The notes under the pieces are model-generated. The model was not told the DNA's origin, made no database searches, and was given only the letters and a program-made list of their open reading frames with translations. A stretch of DNA of 64,000 bases from contig NC_044917.1 of NCBI RefSeq assembly GCF_003576645.1, positions 3,510,359 through 3,574,358 of the forward strand. Direction: 5' to 3'. Each line of letters starts with the position of its first letter. Position 1 is the first letter of the stretch. This DNA comes from Ipomoea triloba. Its lineage: Eukaryota; Streptophyta; Magnoliopsida; Solanales; Convolvulaceae. Made by a program: the position numbers and the translations under genes. Shown one piece after another: positions 21,901-31,870 of the stretch.

Positions 21901-24900
21901 TACCCTTATCATATTCCAAACTATATTCAAGAGAAGAAGCAACCTACATCGAACAAATAGGTAAACAAAAAATAATCTGTTTATATAGCATAAGAAATAA
22001 AAAGACAAAACTAAGATAAGTCCATACACCAATGTCCAAATTGAAAGACTAAAGCACACTACTTCTGACAAATAAGTGATAAAATGGTTTATACCGGCTG
22101 CATCCTTTGCAATAGACTAGTTTGGTAAGCAATGCTCAGCATAAAAACTAGGCCCGTGATTATCACACCAAGCAAAAGCAGCAGAATTCAACCAAGAATA
22201 TCATGGACTCATGGCATAAAAATACTGTATATTTAGAATGTCAAAGCTGTATACCTTTTTGTGGCCCGGTTACCAGTAACCGATTGTTGTAATTTGATGA
22301 AAGCCTACCAACAGAACAACCATCTAGAGTTGAAACAGGCTGTGAGGATTCTATAGGCAAATCCTCTCCAGGTCCCTGGGACTTGTTAGGCATTTTTCCT
22401 TGCACATCTGAGCTCCCAACCTCAGAAGTGGCTGTTTTAATAATTGACAGAAACAAGGATTATAATATATTTACAATGTAAGGAAAATATATCTTCATAA
22501 GATCAGAACATTAACAATGCACTTCAATTTATTGATGAAAGCCTTTACCAGAAGTCACTTCGTTATCATTGGAGTTGGAAGGTAAGTGTTCATCAGGAGC
22601 ATGCCGGTTTCCTACTTCATGTTGAATTGCACCCATACCATCAGGCTGTGCACCTTGTGATGGGAATGGCACTGGATCGGAAGCAGAGAAATTAACTCCT
22701 GATGAAGGAAATGAGGCATTGGTAGCAGTAGAGTTACTGGGATTCTGCATTTGCTGGCCATGCATATCGCTGGTCACTTCTTCAACTTTGGGGCTTTTCT
22801 TTGCATCAATAAGATGCTCTGGTTGCCCCTCCAACTTACCAGCAACAGCACCTGTAGTTGGTGCATAAGCTACACCACTAGGTTCATTAGGTGAAGCTAT
22901 TGACAAGCTGAAGAAGGAAATTGGTAATAACAATGACAAAATTAGTGCATCAATAAGAAACATTGGAAGGTGATGAACAGTTTATCCAGAATATATGCAA
23001 CCCTAGAAGCACAGTCTAACAGTTCAAGGAACATGGATACAAGATCAATTAATTATAAACAAAATAGCAAGGTGCACATCTGTACCACCTTGTATTATTA
23101 TTCTCTGTCTGAGAACTAGGGATGGAGGTTGGGCTAATGCTCTTCTCCAAAATTTGGCTGATTCCATTTACCTTACCAGAAATTAACTTCCTTCCACCAC
23201 CGGCATCTAAAAATGTGAGCACAAATAAATATAATCAGGTTCACAGTTAAGCAGGGCTCATCTAGGTATCTAAATCAAGCTAAGGTTCTTCCAGAGATAC
23301 ATTATCATATTGTGTCATCAAGAATCTAGATTACTATCAGAGTAACAATAATCAGAAAAAGGAATGCAAGTGTCTAAAACCATTGAAGCCATCTCATAGT
23401 TTACAAAAGAGAAAATTTCAGTTTTTGTCCCCTGACTAGTATACATGAATCACATTTGGTCCTTAACTATTAAAATTTTTTAAGATTTTTTAAGTAGGTG
23501 CATGACTATGTAATTTGTATCACATTTGATCCTATCGTCCAATTTCCCACCCAACTATTGCCGGATTCCAGAAGGAGCACTATATTTGATTCTTCCGGAA
23601 GGAACACTACATTTGCTTCTTCCGGAAGGAGCATTTCCGGCAATAGTTGGCCGGGAAATTGGACAGCAGGACCAAATCCAAATGTGATACAAATTACATA
23701 GTCATGCACCTAATTAGAAAATTTTAATAGTCAAGGACCAAATGTGATTCATGTATAATAGTCAAAGAACCAAAAGTGAAATTTATTCTTTACAAAATTA
23801 TAAGAAACAATAATGCAATGTAGCTTGTTGACTTCAAAAAGAGGTGATTATAGTAAGCACAGAGTGTGCTCATTTTTAACCCTTGGTTTGATGTTAAAAA
23901 CTATAGTTAAAGGAAATCTCAATGATGTGCATTACAAAGGGGAAGATAATAACGGTATGATCATGAAAAAGCAAATCTTCCAAAAAATATATATATCATG
24001 AGAATGTGTACCAAAAGATCTTGAGATTTCCATATTGCTTTTTGGAAATCGTTTAGAGAAAATATCAAAGAAAGGAGTTCTAGAATGGAGGTTTACCATG
24101 AGATGCATAACAAGATGAATAGTTTCCAAAGCCACCTTTATTCCCCTGCCCCTGTGTGCCTGCTTTCCAATTAAGCTCTCCAGACTTATTGTTCACATTC
24201 TGAAAAGAAAAATATCTAAGTCCTTTGCAATGGAAGAAAAAGAGGGAAAATATGAGAGAAGTAAGATCAAAGTAAAAATTGAAGGCAATGAAACCATTAA
24301 AGTAAGGTGAAGTCTCATTATTCACCTCAAACCAAAGCATGTCAACCACTAAATAGCATAGGGATTATGAAAGCATACCAAACTGCTAATCTGCAACTCA
24401 TGCAAGTTAAGACACCATATAGTTATGGACTTACAGGGGAAAAAATGAAGTGTTTTGTTTCTATAACTGATTCTACCTACAGATTGTTAGTGTGTCATGT
24501 ATTCAAAGGTTACAATACATGCAATAAGGATCATGAAAACGTGGCTACTTAATTACATCAATACATTGCACAAACAATTTTTTTTTCAAAAAAAGCCTAC
24601 ATGAGTTTCATCCTGCTTTCAGAAATTTACTGATAAATATATTTGCTGTTGCTATATGCTCATAGGGTCTCTCAGTGACATTTGGATAATAAAGCTAAAT
24701 ACCTCTTTTCTCCGATCACGTTTCCTTTTTACTTCATGAAAGGTATCTGCAACAGAAAAAATAAAAATTTATTTTGCAAGGAGAAAGAAGGCAATTAATG
24801 AAGGAAAATCATAAAAGAAAAGAATATCCTTTATGCTATGGGGTTTGGGAAAATTGTCCAACAAATTCATGGAATTCACTACAAAAATAACTAGCAACTC

Positions 24901-25215
24901 ATGCAAAAATGCTATGCTTCGCAAAAAGAAGGGAAAAACAAGTTCTTCAATTGAACCAAACATAATGTTCAGAGAATTCCAGAAAGCTAAACTAATATGA
25001 ATTATTCTCAAAATGTCAAAAGTAAAAAAGCTTCCTTTTTCACCTGGAATCACAAAATGGTGAACACACTCTTAGCATACATTGACACCAAGCTATTTCC
25101 TTTCACTGTCTTCCCCTCACCCCACCCCACCCCACTTCCAAACACTGGTGAAACTACCTAATGCAGTTCAAAAACATGCGTATACTCCCTAAAACCAGAT
25201 AAAAATTAAGAAATC

Positions 25216-25260
<45 letters not shown>

Positions 25261-25635
25261 AAAGAAATCTAACAGAAAATTGAACGTGGCAAGTAATCAA
25301 ACTGTATAGTGCATACAGATCAAATAAAAAAAAGGTGAAGAGAAAACCAAACTACGTCACTCAGTAAACTGGAGAAAAAAAAGCAGTATACGTATACACA
25401 TGACGCAAACACAGAGAAAATGGGACCCACCCTGAAAGATGAGCTTCTGGGTAGTCTCATTAGGATCCATGGAGCATTCTTTGAGCATCGCATATATCTC
25501 CTCCTCGCTGTGATTCCCGGTGATCTCCTTTATCTGCTGGATCGTCTTCCACACACTGCTCGGAATTGAACCCTTGCATACCTCTGCTCCTCCAGCAACC
25601 CCACTATTGCTGTCGCTGCTGCTCATCTTCAGCAT
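12967..25635 (-). CDS. GIP1: GBF-interacting protein 1-like (GIP1 family, DUF1296)
   Basis: Eleven coding exons join in frame to 878 aa: 25635-25431, 24746-24703, 24199-24097, 23206-23089, 22907-22549, 22431-22255, 21562-21175, 20665-20368, 15119-14958, 14534-14046, 13260-12967. The N-terminal domain (about residues 20-75) contains VWKTIQQIKEITGNHSEEEI, MLKECSMDPNETTQKLIFQ and a basic EVKRKRDRRKE tail, the conserved GIP1 N-terminal (UBA-like) fold. The middle is Ser/Pro/Asn-rich and probably disordered. The C-terminus (PVPPVTNPALLHPLLQQSQ, MVGPTATVYQQPQYSQLNWP) is the conserved family end. Arabidopsis GIP1 enhances DNA binding of G-box bZIP factors and acts in the nucleus. Two starts are possible, 25635 and 25626. 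The 5.2-kb intron 8 contains an intact copia element, and intron 3 a foldback element. The reading frame is not broken by either. Confidence 0.9.
13735..13858. mobile_element. Tourist-like MITE remnant in GIP1 intron 10
   Basis: The left end TTGTGTTTGGTTGGGTG and right end CTAGCATACCAAACACCAGG are inverted copies around the GTTTGGT/ACCAAAC core typical of PIF/Harbinger-derived Tourist elements. The length is about 125 bp. The target duplication is not clear, so the exact limits are uncertain. Confidence 0.4.
15677..15681. repeat. Target site duplication (ATAAC), left side of copia element
   Basis: ATAAC directly precedes the left LTR and is repeated exactly at 20324-20328 after the right LTR. 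A 5-bp duplication is the normal product of copia integrase. Confidence 0.95.
15682..15962 (-). repeat. 3' LTR of the copia element
   Basis: 281 bp, reading identically to 20043-20323. It contains an internal near-duplication of AGAAAACTGATGTTTCAGA. On the plus strand it ends in CAACA, directly followed by the polypurine-tract complement. Confidence 0.97.
15963..15977 (-). other. Polypurine tract
   Basis: On the minus strand CAGCTTGAGGGGGAG abuts the 3' LTR. It is the expected primer site for plus-strand DNA synthesis during reverse transcription. It overlaps the last codons of the pol ORF. Confidence 0.9.
15970..19746 (-). CDS. Copia-type Pol polyprotein (protease-integrase-RT-RNase H), gag lacking
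   Basis: The ATG at 19746 opens 1258 uninterrupted codons; the frame stays open 15 codons further upstream, through an A11 run. The domains follow in copia order, with positions counted from the upstream limit of the open frame (subtract 15 for the ATG). Protease DSGA is at 126-129 and an HHCC zinc motif at H270, H275, C299, C302. The integrase triad D329, D392, E428 has DD35E spacing. Reverse transcriptase shows LDVKNAFLNG at 869-878 and YVDD at 956-959. RNase H acidic residues lie near D1120, E1161 and D1197. All the key residues I looked for are present. The first ~110 residues are Ser/Pro-rich, with no capsid homology and no CCHC knuckle, so packaging would need Gag from another element. 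Confidence 0.95.
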   Translation of the reverse strand: MSKLDEILPADSLPLDYSSNSSHPSHSAVTNHPNLPQALNVATTSEASPNEVGPCSKIQLEALQKIFGQLSAAKQPIPPSAKAHGSMISHQGNTSHAFAANSNNTSPWIVDSGASDHMSGDLKVFHTFKLCIYPTTVRIADGSLSSVIGTGSVRLTNELLLSSVLFVPKLNCNLLSISKLTRDMNCVTKFYPNHCEFQVVGSGKVIGSAEVCGGLYILKNTHENKQVPKSGYAFNSGFNSVSVSVSNESLVMLWHFRLGHPNFIYLEKLFPSLFTSKKPNLFHCEVCQLAKHTRSIYPSNPYKPSQPFSLIHSDIWGPSRVKNVNGSRWFVSFIDDHTRLTWTFLMKEKSETASIFKVFHSMIQNQFKQKVQVLKTDNGKEYFNSILGSYLLDQGIVHISSCVDTPQQNGVAERKNRHLLEVSRSIMFSNHVPKHFWGEAVLTATYLINRMPSRVLKFKTPRTLFLQAFPHHSVFSSELPLKIFGCTAFVHIYDHKRTKLDPKSHKCIFIGYSSTRKGYKCYSPSTKRVYHTLDVTFFEHQSFFPKSGIQGENSREYQLWETLQDNQATSFFPNVPSYQHQTTLTQPNLSPPSSGFPLPFQSDATPENMVCQPPSSLPTINPPSPLINHPSSENTLPNSPPQAPLEERNKELRVYRRRKFENIEANIQSKDCSSTHPSSLDLENHEGKDPMSNAFVPTTIDNIDLPIAHRKGTRTCTSHPIERYVAYGKLTPMYRAFVSSLDLVQIPTNIYEALRDPKWKVAIDEEINALEKNGTWVLVDLPQGKHAVGCKWIFTIKYNPNGSINRFKARLVAKGFTQSYGVDYQETFAPVAKLNTVRVLLSLAVNCDWPLYQLDVKNAFLNGELEEEVYMEIPPGFEKNSSGRLVCKLKKALYGLKQSPRAWFDRFAKSIVKIGYTQCQADHTLFVKFSSTGKLAILIVYVDDIILTGDDSSEISNLKRFLASEFEIKDLGPLKYFLGMEVARSKEGIVVSQRKYILDLLNETGMLGSKPADTPMDPNLKTNRSGEPTPVERGSYQRLVGKLIYLSHTRPDIAFPVSIVSQHMHNPNEEHLEAVYRILRYLKMTPGLGLHFRKHDNRDLEVYTDSSWAGELTDRRSVSGYCTYVWGNLVTWRSKKQSVVSRSSAESEYRALALGICEGMWIKRLLNELKIEVPRSFKMHSDSQAAISIAKNPVHHDRTKHVEIDRHFIYEKMNSRTIELNYIHTKKQIADIFTKALPRTRFEEFNSKLGLYNIYNSA
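19826..19945 (-). repeat. Two exact-period 60-bp repeats in the copia leader
   Basis: The block starting ATCAGAACTGGAATGGATTT at 19826 recurs at 19886 with a few substitutions (ATCAGAACTGAAATTGATTT). Further shortened repeats of GCAGAAAATGGAGATTTT follow. They lie between the primer binding site and the ORF. Confidence 0.85.
20031..20042 (-). other. Primer binding site (tRNA-iMet)
   Basis: On the minus strand TGGTATCAGAGC is directly adjacent to the CA end of the 5' LTR. It is the standard plant copia primer site complementary to the 3' end of initiator methionine tRNA. Confidence 0.93.
20043..20323 (-). repeat. 5' LTR of the copia element
   Basis: 281 bp, reading identically to 15682-15962. 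It should contain the promoter of the element. The flanking duplication ATAAC follows at 20324-20328. Confidence 0.97.
21630..21745. repeat. Stowaway-like fragment with TACTCCGTA/TACGGAGTA ends
   Basis: TACTCCGTATTAATTAATAC near 21639 and TAAGTACGGAGTAGC near 21731 are inverted copies in intron 6 of the GIP1-like gene. Similar motifs recur at about 46516-46568 and 51568-51632. The core resembles Stowaway-type MITE termini. Limits and target sites are not certain. Confidence 0.35.
23410..23789. mobile_element. Foldback MITE in GIP1 intron 3
   Basis: Nearly the whole 380-bp block is one long inverted repeat. The left arm (CATGAATCACATTTGGTCCT, then GGTGCATGACTATGTAATTT) is mirrored in the right arm (AATTACATAGTCATGCACC, then GGACCAAATGTGATTCATG). 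Both strands consequently carry overlapping 67-codon frames that start the same way (MHDYVICITF), which are artefacts of the palindrome. The centre holds three TTCCGGAAGGAGCA-like repeats. No transposase is present. Confidence 0.8.
25219..25258. repeat. (AT)n microsatellite in GIP1 intron 1
   Basis: About 20 uninterrupted AT units within the first intron of the GIP1-like gene. Confidence 0.95.
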
Positions 25636-25864
25636 ACCCCGCAATCTGTGTATATACTAGCTATTTATCTGTGTATGGATCTATATTGTATATATGTATC
25701 TATATAGAAAGAGAGAGAGATAGAGAGAGAAAAGAGAATATATATGTATCTGGCGATTAAGAAGGGGCAGAGGGAAAAGGGTTTTGAATATTCTGATCTC
25801 AAATTGTTTTTATTTAGCTCTAAAATTTTGCAGGAGCTAGGAGCTGAGTAAGGCTTATTTGATT
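25636..25864 (-). promoter_or_regulatory. Short remaining leader/promoter region of GIP1-like
   Basis: Only about 230 bp separate the start codon of GIP1-like from the retroposon insertion at 25865. The stretch contains GA-rich repeats (about 25709-25735), common in plant leaders. No further elements could be identified with confidence. Confidence 0.4.
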
Positions 25865-26576
25865 TTTTTTTTAAGGTAAACGTAGCTATTTCATTAATTT
25901 ATAACATAAAACGTTTACATCAACGATCAATGAAATGGTAAATCATTCCTTACAGTCAAACATAGGAACAACTTTTCTAACTATGCTATAGAAAACTTGA
26001 ATCGCAGATGTTTCATAACTATGAAGCTATGTTCCTTCAGGAAACTTAAAGCTTCGTCAAAGATCTGGTCTTCGTCATCATTCTTTTTTGCTCGTCCAGG
26101 ATAAGATCAACACTTGCCGAAACCAAACTAAACGATTTATGCTAATGAAAATAAAAAGCTCGTGAAAGTAACGAGAGGAAAAATGCTCGTGAAAGTAACG
26201 AGAGGAAAACACAATAATAGAAAAAATAAAAAGTGCGTAAAGTCAAAGTAGAGTTGGGAGTTCAAGACTACCAACACAAGCCCCAATACCTACCTACTAT
26301 TATTTTATTCAAGGGAAAGAAAACGGAAGAAGAAGATCTGTGGCGGTGGTCGGAGGCAGACGGAGCTGCGACGGTGGTCGAGGCAAAAGAAGAGCGAGAG
26401 CAAACGTAGGCGGACGAAGGAAACGAGAGAAACGTAAAAGTGACCAAAACCGCCGGCTCAAAGCTCCATTAGAGCTCCGCCCGGAGGCCGGCGGTGGAAG
26501 CCGAAGTTGAGTAGCAGAGAAAGGCGCTTGATTTTAGAGAGAAAAGGGAGACAGCATTACGGTTTCTGATTGCATC
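25865..26576 (-). mobile_element. LINE-like non-LTR retroposon, copy A
   Basis: The ~710-bp insertion is flanked by a 15-bp direct repeat AAGGCTTATTTGATT (25850-25864 and 26577-26591). On the minus strand it begins with AACCGTAATGCTGTCTCC, runs through a GC-rich part (GCCGGCCTCCGGGCGGAGCT) and a doubled CTCGTTACTTTCACGAGC repeat, and ends in an A tail (T run 25863-25872 on plus). Long variable target duplications plus an A tail mean LINE-type target-primed insertion. The element has no complete ORF, so it would be non-autonomous. Confidence 0.85.
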
Positions 26577-26676
26577 AAGGCTTATTTGATTTGAACCATG
26601 TAAACATTTTATATTATATATATAGCATGGATGTAAATTGGATTCTCCTAATACCAAGTTGACAAAAAATTATAAT

Positions 26677-27349
26677 GCTGCCTCCCTTTTCTCTCTAAAA
26701 CAAAAAGCTTTTCTCTGCTGCTCAACTTCGGCTTCCACCGCCGGCCTCCGGCCGGAGCTCTAATGGAACTTTGAGCCGGCGGTTTTGGTCACCTTCTACG
26801 TTTACTCTCGCTCTTCTTCCGCCTCGACCACCGTTGCAGCTCCGTCCGCCTCCGACCACCGCCACAAATCTTCTTCTTCCGTTTTCTTTCCCTTTAATAA
26901 AATAATAGTAGGTAGGTATTGGGATTTGTGTTGGTAGTCTTGAACTCCCAACCCTACTTTGGCTTTACCACTTTTTATTTTCTCTATTATTGTGTTTTCC
27001 TCTCGTTACTTTCACGGGCTTTTTCCTCTCGTTACTTTCACGAGCTTTTCATTATCATTAGCATAAATCGTTTAGTTTGGTTTCGACAAGTGTTGATCTT
27101 ATCCTAGGGCGAGCAAAAAAGAATGATGATGAAGACCCAGATCTTTGATGAAGCTTTAAGGCTCCTTGAAGGAACATAGCTTCCTAGTTATGAAACAGTC
27201 TGCGATTCAAGTTTTCTATAGCATAATTAGAAAAGTTGTTTCTATGTCTGACTGTAAGGAATGGTTTACCATTTCATTGATCGTTGATGTAAACGTTTTA
27301 TGTTATGAATTAATGGAATAGCTACGTTTACCTTCAAAATAAAAAATTA
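26677..27349 (+). mobile_element. LINE-like non-LTR retroposon, copy B
   Basis: Inverted relative to copy A and separated from it by about 100 bp. It is flanked by AAAAAATTATAAT at 26664-26676 and 27350-27362. It keeps the same order: GCTGCCTCCCTTTTCTCTC start, GC-rich leader, tandem CTCTCGTTACTTTCACG block, a degraded coding remnant, and an A-rich tail. Its own target duplication shows it is a separate insertion, not an inversion of copy A. Confidence 0.85.
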
Positions 27350-27362
27350 AAAAAATTATAAT

Positions 27363-28311
27363 AATTATCTATTTTATACTTTCTCAATACATTTCAACTC
27401 AAAAAATTAATATGGCCTCACCACCAAAATTCAATCCATATACCATAACATTAAATACAATGCAAGTTTACAACAAGCAATAATATGACAATGCTCTTGT
27501 AAGGAATTACTCATTTGGGACCCCAATCATAGATTCAAACTCTCACATTGTCGCTTTCAATCATGACCTATAGATTCAAACTCTCACATTGTCGCCAATC
27601 ATGACCTATAGATTCAAACTCTCACATTGTCGCTTTCAATCATGACCTTTAAGTCATGCGACAAATCAGCGATAGATCAACTATGATCCAAGAACATATA
27701 TTTCATTGCATTTCTTTTGTAATATTTTATGTGTATGATTCTATTAATGAGTTTTGAAGTTATTCTAAATTCAATTTTTTATAGCATTAATTTTAGTATT
27801 AATATATAAAATTTATATATTTAGAAATTACACTAATTTCAAGGATTGTGATGTAGTAGATAACTAGATATTAGTGAGGTTGGGTTATAAAAAAAAAAGA
27901 TATTAGTGAGATTGGGGTGGGGGTAGAAATTTGACTCATCATTGGGTCATGGACTCATGGGTTTTACATGTAAAACAAAACATGAAAATCTGTGGGCTGA
28001 ATACGGTGGGTATGCATAAATCATAATGCATGGCTTTCAATCCGCAACTTCCCTATGTGGTACTCTTCTGTCACTGAAAATGAATGCAGAATAAGAATAG
28101 GAGATCACAATCAAATCCTTTCCTAGCCAAGATTACAAAATATTATGCCAGCAGTACTTGCACCATTAAATCAAATTGTCATTATTAAGATTCAGGAGAC
28201 TCTTTAGGAATGATCGTTTAGCCCTTCATCTACAACTATTTTTGCATTCCCGGCTAAAAAAAAACAAGCTCTCCTCTTGTAGCAAAAGTGTTTTTGAGTT
28301 ACCGCTCCTAT
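27363..28311. other. Intergenic DNA with a short tandem repeat
   Basis: At about 27530-27650 the phrase ATAGATTCAAACTCTCACAT with TGTCGC...AATCATGACCT is repeated three times. The rest shows no gene. The right end should contain the 3' UTR of the bL9m gene. Confidence 0.6.
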
Positions 28312-30848
28312 TTATTTTCTCCGAATTTTGATTTTGAGAGCCCATTGCACCTTTCCATCGGGCAAAGGGATGGACCTTGGTAGGCGAAGTGGCACTTCAA
28401 ATTCACCCAGAGAGGATAGAGGAGAAGGTAAGTGCAAATTCTCAGGTTCAATGCTCACAGAAAGCTGTCTTGCAACCTGAACATGACAAATAAGTTTAAC
28501 AATTTTTCTTAACAAAACACAATTAGAATTACTGTCGTATGAAACAGCCAAACAGGACAATACCAATATGTGATAAACGCATTTGATACAATATCCAAGA
28601 GCAAGTATGCAGAAACACATTTGTTCAGTAGAATACCGGTGCCATGAAAATATTACCAACTATATTACAGTTAAGCAGCTAATCCAATTCAAGTCACTAT
28701 GAGATTACGTTAGTAGTTGACTAGTTGCGTATTGTATTAATGTCAGCTTCAATACCATGTGCATGGAACAGCTATTCATATAAAAGAGAATAGTGTGCAA
28801 AAGGAAGTCACAGTGCACTTAAACTATCAGAAGACCTCTTCTGCATAGGCATTGAATATTTGAATGGATAGAGTTGTGAACCAACATGTAAGTATAAACC
28901 AAATGTAGCAAAAGGAGGAGAGATTAGGATGAGTATATATGTCACTAAAAAATTGTGCAGAATTAAGAGCAGCAACCTCGGGAAATTCAGTTATAGTTGT
29001 TTTTGGGTTCTATTTACATGTAAAACAGTTGGTGAAGAAAAATTAGAGGGTTCTGGATTTTTTTTCTCCCTTCAATGCAGATCTCATTCCTAACAAATAA
29101 CAATTACCAATTGATTTGAAGATTATGGTTTTCCCTGAATACTTTTCCTAATTCTTTTTCTGCAGTACAAAAGCAATCAACTTTTCCCAGTTACATCCAA
29201 TAAAACATTCAGCTATACCTACCAAACACTAGGTATTAATCACAGAAGCAAAAACATAAGAATAGATGGATACACAAAGACAGAAGATAAACATCGCATA
29301 CGCTTTCTCAGTAAAAAAAAGGCTAAAGGAAAAAGGAAAACAGAAGGGTAAAACATCCATGCCAAGAAATCTTACCTCATCTACAATTTCTTCTTTTGTT
29401 ACAGGTTCTCGTATCTCATTGTCAACCTTGATGAATTTTCTGAGAACCTATAAGTGAAGCAGGTTAGATAGGGAAGGAAAGTTTAGGAAAACAAGTGGTC
29501 CATAGTTGATTCTCATTGCCCTTAGAACTTCTAAGATGATACATGAACTTTATCCGCAGATCATTTATCTTTTACCCCTCCCCAGAAGAGTAAATTGCGA
29601 AAAAAAAAGTATAATAGAAAGCATCCACAAAGGAAAAACTTTCAAGGTAGAGACTAAAAGCTTTTGGCTGGGGATACTCACCACTTTAGTTCTATCAAGG
29701 CGATTGGCTGCTGCCTGGTATTCTTTCATCCTATCTTCCTTGGTCTGTGGAACCACTTTAACCTCTTCATCTTCTTTTGGTTGGTAAATCTGGCCAAATG
29801 AGTGATATACTACAATGATTAATATTACGCACACCACATACAAGGGCAATATTGGCACTAAATGAAAGGAAAAGTATTGGAGAAATAAATTATTATTCTG
29901 TGTTAATGGAAAAAGAAGATAGATCCATTCCATATGACTAATGTTTCCGCTAGGGAATCATGTGGCTGCACCGATGCACTCACATGTATAAGCTTGTGGC
30001 TGAAAGGTAAAGGTTTCATTCTTTAGAAATATAAGCATATGGAAGATGTATTTGATCACAATAGGTAAATAGTCTCCACTGAAACAAGAGATAAAGTGGT
30101 AATTTCATTTTCAGATATGAGAAATTGAAGTCATTAATACACATATACGCACTAAAACTTAAATAAGGACACAACAACGTTATTCTATTAGCCTGCAATA
30201 TCGGTTCCACATAGGTTTACAGGCAAACTGGACAAAATTTACAAAAGATTTGAAATTTAACACGAGATTTTCTTTAATCATAAACAAATGACACAGAATT
30301 TCCCCCTCTTTTTCTATTGGAACATTTAGGAGAGTGGACCTGTGTTCTCAGTATGCCTTTGAAGAATTTCCCTAGTTTATATCAGAAATGCCAAACATAT
30401 AAGAGGAAATTGCACAACTGTATAGAAAAGTAAAGGAAATATTCATTTTGAGGGTTCAAAAACCTTGCGCTGATCTTCGAGGAGATGCCGATACTTATCA
30501 ATGCTAGGGACAGCAAGCAACTTTGGCATCAGATGGTTCCGAAAGAAACCCGGTGCAACCTTCACAGTATCGCCGACCTTTCCAAGCTTGCTAACGCTCT
30601 AATACATAACGAAACTAATAATCAATTAAAATTGGTTTAAAATGCGTGCAGGACTTCTGGATTTTCTCAAAATCAATCAAATAAATTGGCTAAAATAGCA
30701 AAAACCAACTCACACTAGTGAGAATGACTTCCACTTTTCTGTAGCGGACGCCTTGAACGGCGTAGAAGAGCGGGTGGTGGAGCACTCCATCAGACGCAGT
30801 CTTCAGTTGGCGGCGGACGGCATTTCTACCGATTTGTGCATAGGCCAT
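28312..30848 (-). CDS. Mitochondrial-type ribosomal protein bL9 (L9/RNase H1-like family)
   Basis: Five coding exons, all in phase 0, give 204 aa: 30848-30714, 30598-30464, 29789-29682, 29447-29376, 28476-28312. The protein carries VRYRKVEVILTSSVSKLGKV, VKVAPGFFRNHLMPKLLAV and the linker helix DQRKIYQPKEDEEVKVVPQ, matching the N-terminal bL9 domain and connecting helix. The C-terminal half (LPSPLSSLGEFEVPLRLPRS) is the conserved second domain. The short N-terminus (MAYAQIGRNAVRRQLK) is Arg-rich without acidic residues, as in mitochondrial presequences. Plant homologues are annotated as ribosomal protein L9/RNase H1 family. bL9 sits at the base of the L1 stalk of the large subunit. The mitochondrial location is inference from the N-terminus and from homologues. 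Confidence 0.88.
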
Positions 30849-31144
30849 TATTTTAGGCTGTGAAATTGATAACAGAATCGTAAGAGAACAGCGTACAGCA
30901 CTGCTGCCTTACGCCCTTGCCTGCCTGTGCAATGTAATGATCTGCCGCCGGTGTGTGGTGGCGATGGGTGAGTCCGGCGGACTCCGGGCGACTGACTGCT
31001 AAGTGGCGAGGGCTGAATTGCTGACTACAGCTTATGTGAGTCGCATTGGCGATGAATTAGTTGATACACCGATTAGAATTTAGGTTTGATATACCGATTA
31101 GGTTTTGTTTTTTTTTTAAAGAAAGATTAGGATTTTGGGATTTA

Positions 31145-31450
31145 GGTTTTAGGCAAGTTATTTGTACGTAGGATCACAATGCAATATAGATCCGAGTTCA
31201 AAATACACAATTTCTATATTAAATATTCATAATTTACATATTAAATGTTCATAATAATGGACTCGAACCTATATTGCAAAGTCAATTCGATTTCAAAATA
31301 CACCATTTATACACTAAATGTTTACAATTTATATATTGAATGTTCATAATTTATATACTGAAACGTCGCAATTTGAATTGTGAACCTTCCGTATATAAAT
31401 TGATAATGATTTATCTTGCAATGTGAATTCGGATCTATGGTATAACTAAT
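31145..31450. mobile_element. AT-rich terminally inverted element, copy 1
   Basis: The left end (GATCACAATGCAATATAGATC then CGAGTTC) and right end (GCAATGTGAATTCGGATCTAT) are inverted relatives. The inside is an array of ~20-base units of the type AATGTTCATAATTTATATAT. The right end runs into GGTATAACTAATGT, matching the ends of the elements at 31540-31870 and 45785-46140. No coding capacity. Confidence 0.5.
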
Positions 31451-31539
31451 GTAGGTTTTGGGCTTTGGGTTTGGATTTTGGAATGTGTAATGGGCTACAG
31501 GAAGTTATGGTAAGCATGGTTGACCAATATGTTATGGAC

Positions 31540-31870
31540 CAGAGTTCACCTTGTAAGGTGGACCCATGTCCATGTCTATAATTTAAAAATTATATGTTTA
31601 TAATTTTAGAATTTTATGTTCACAATTTTAGAATTTTATGTTCACAATTTTATAACTCTATATTCACAATTTTAAATCTCGATATACAAAATTACATTGC
31701 TCAATATTCACAATTTTTTAACTATATATTCACAATTTTGTTATATAGATTCAAAAATTGTGTTATACTATTCAATATAGAGTTCTGAAATTGTAAACAT
31801 TCAATATGTAATTTGTGATGGATCCACATTGCAATATGGACTCACATCCATTGTATAACTATTGTCATAC
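31540..31870. mobile_element. AT-rich terminally inverted element, copy 2
   Basis: The left end GTTATGGACCAGAGTTCACC and the reverse complement of the right end (GTTATACAATGGATGTGAGT) match over much of their length. The centre is a run of about nine TATATTCACAATTTTA-like units. The final motif TGTATAACTATTGTC corresponds to that of copy 1. No ORF of interest. Confidence 0.5.

Noticed and set aside
23498..23709. Two overlapping ORFs on opposite strands that both start MHDYVICITF
   Set aside because: The similarity results from the palindromic foldback element, not from genes.
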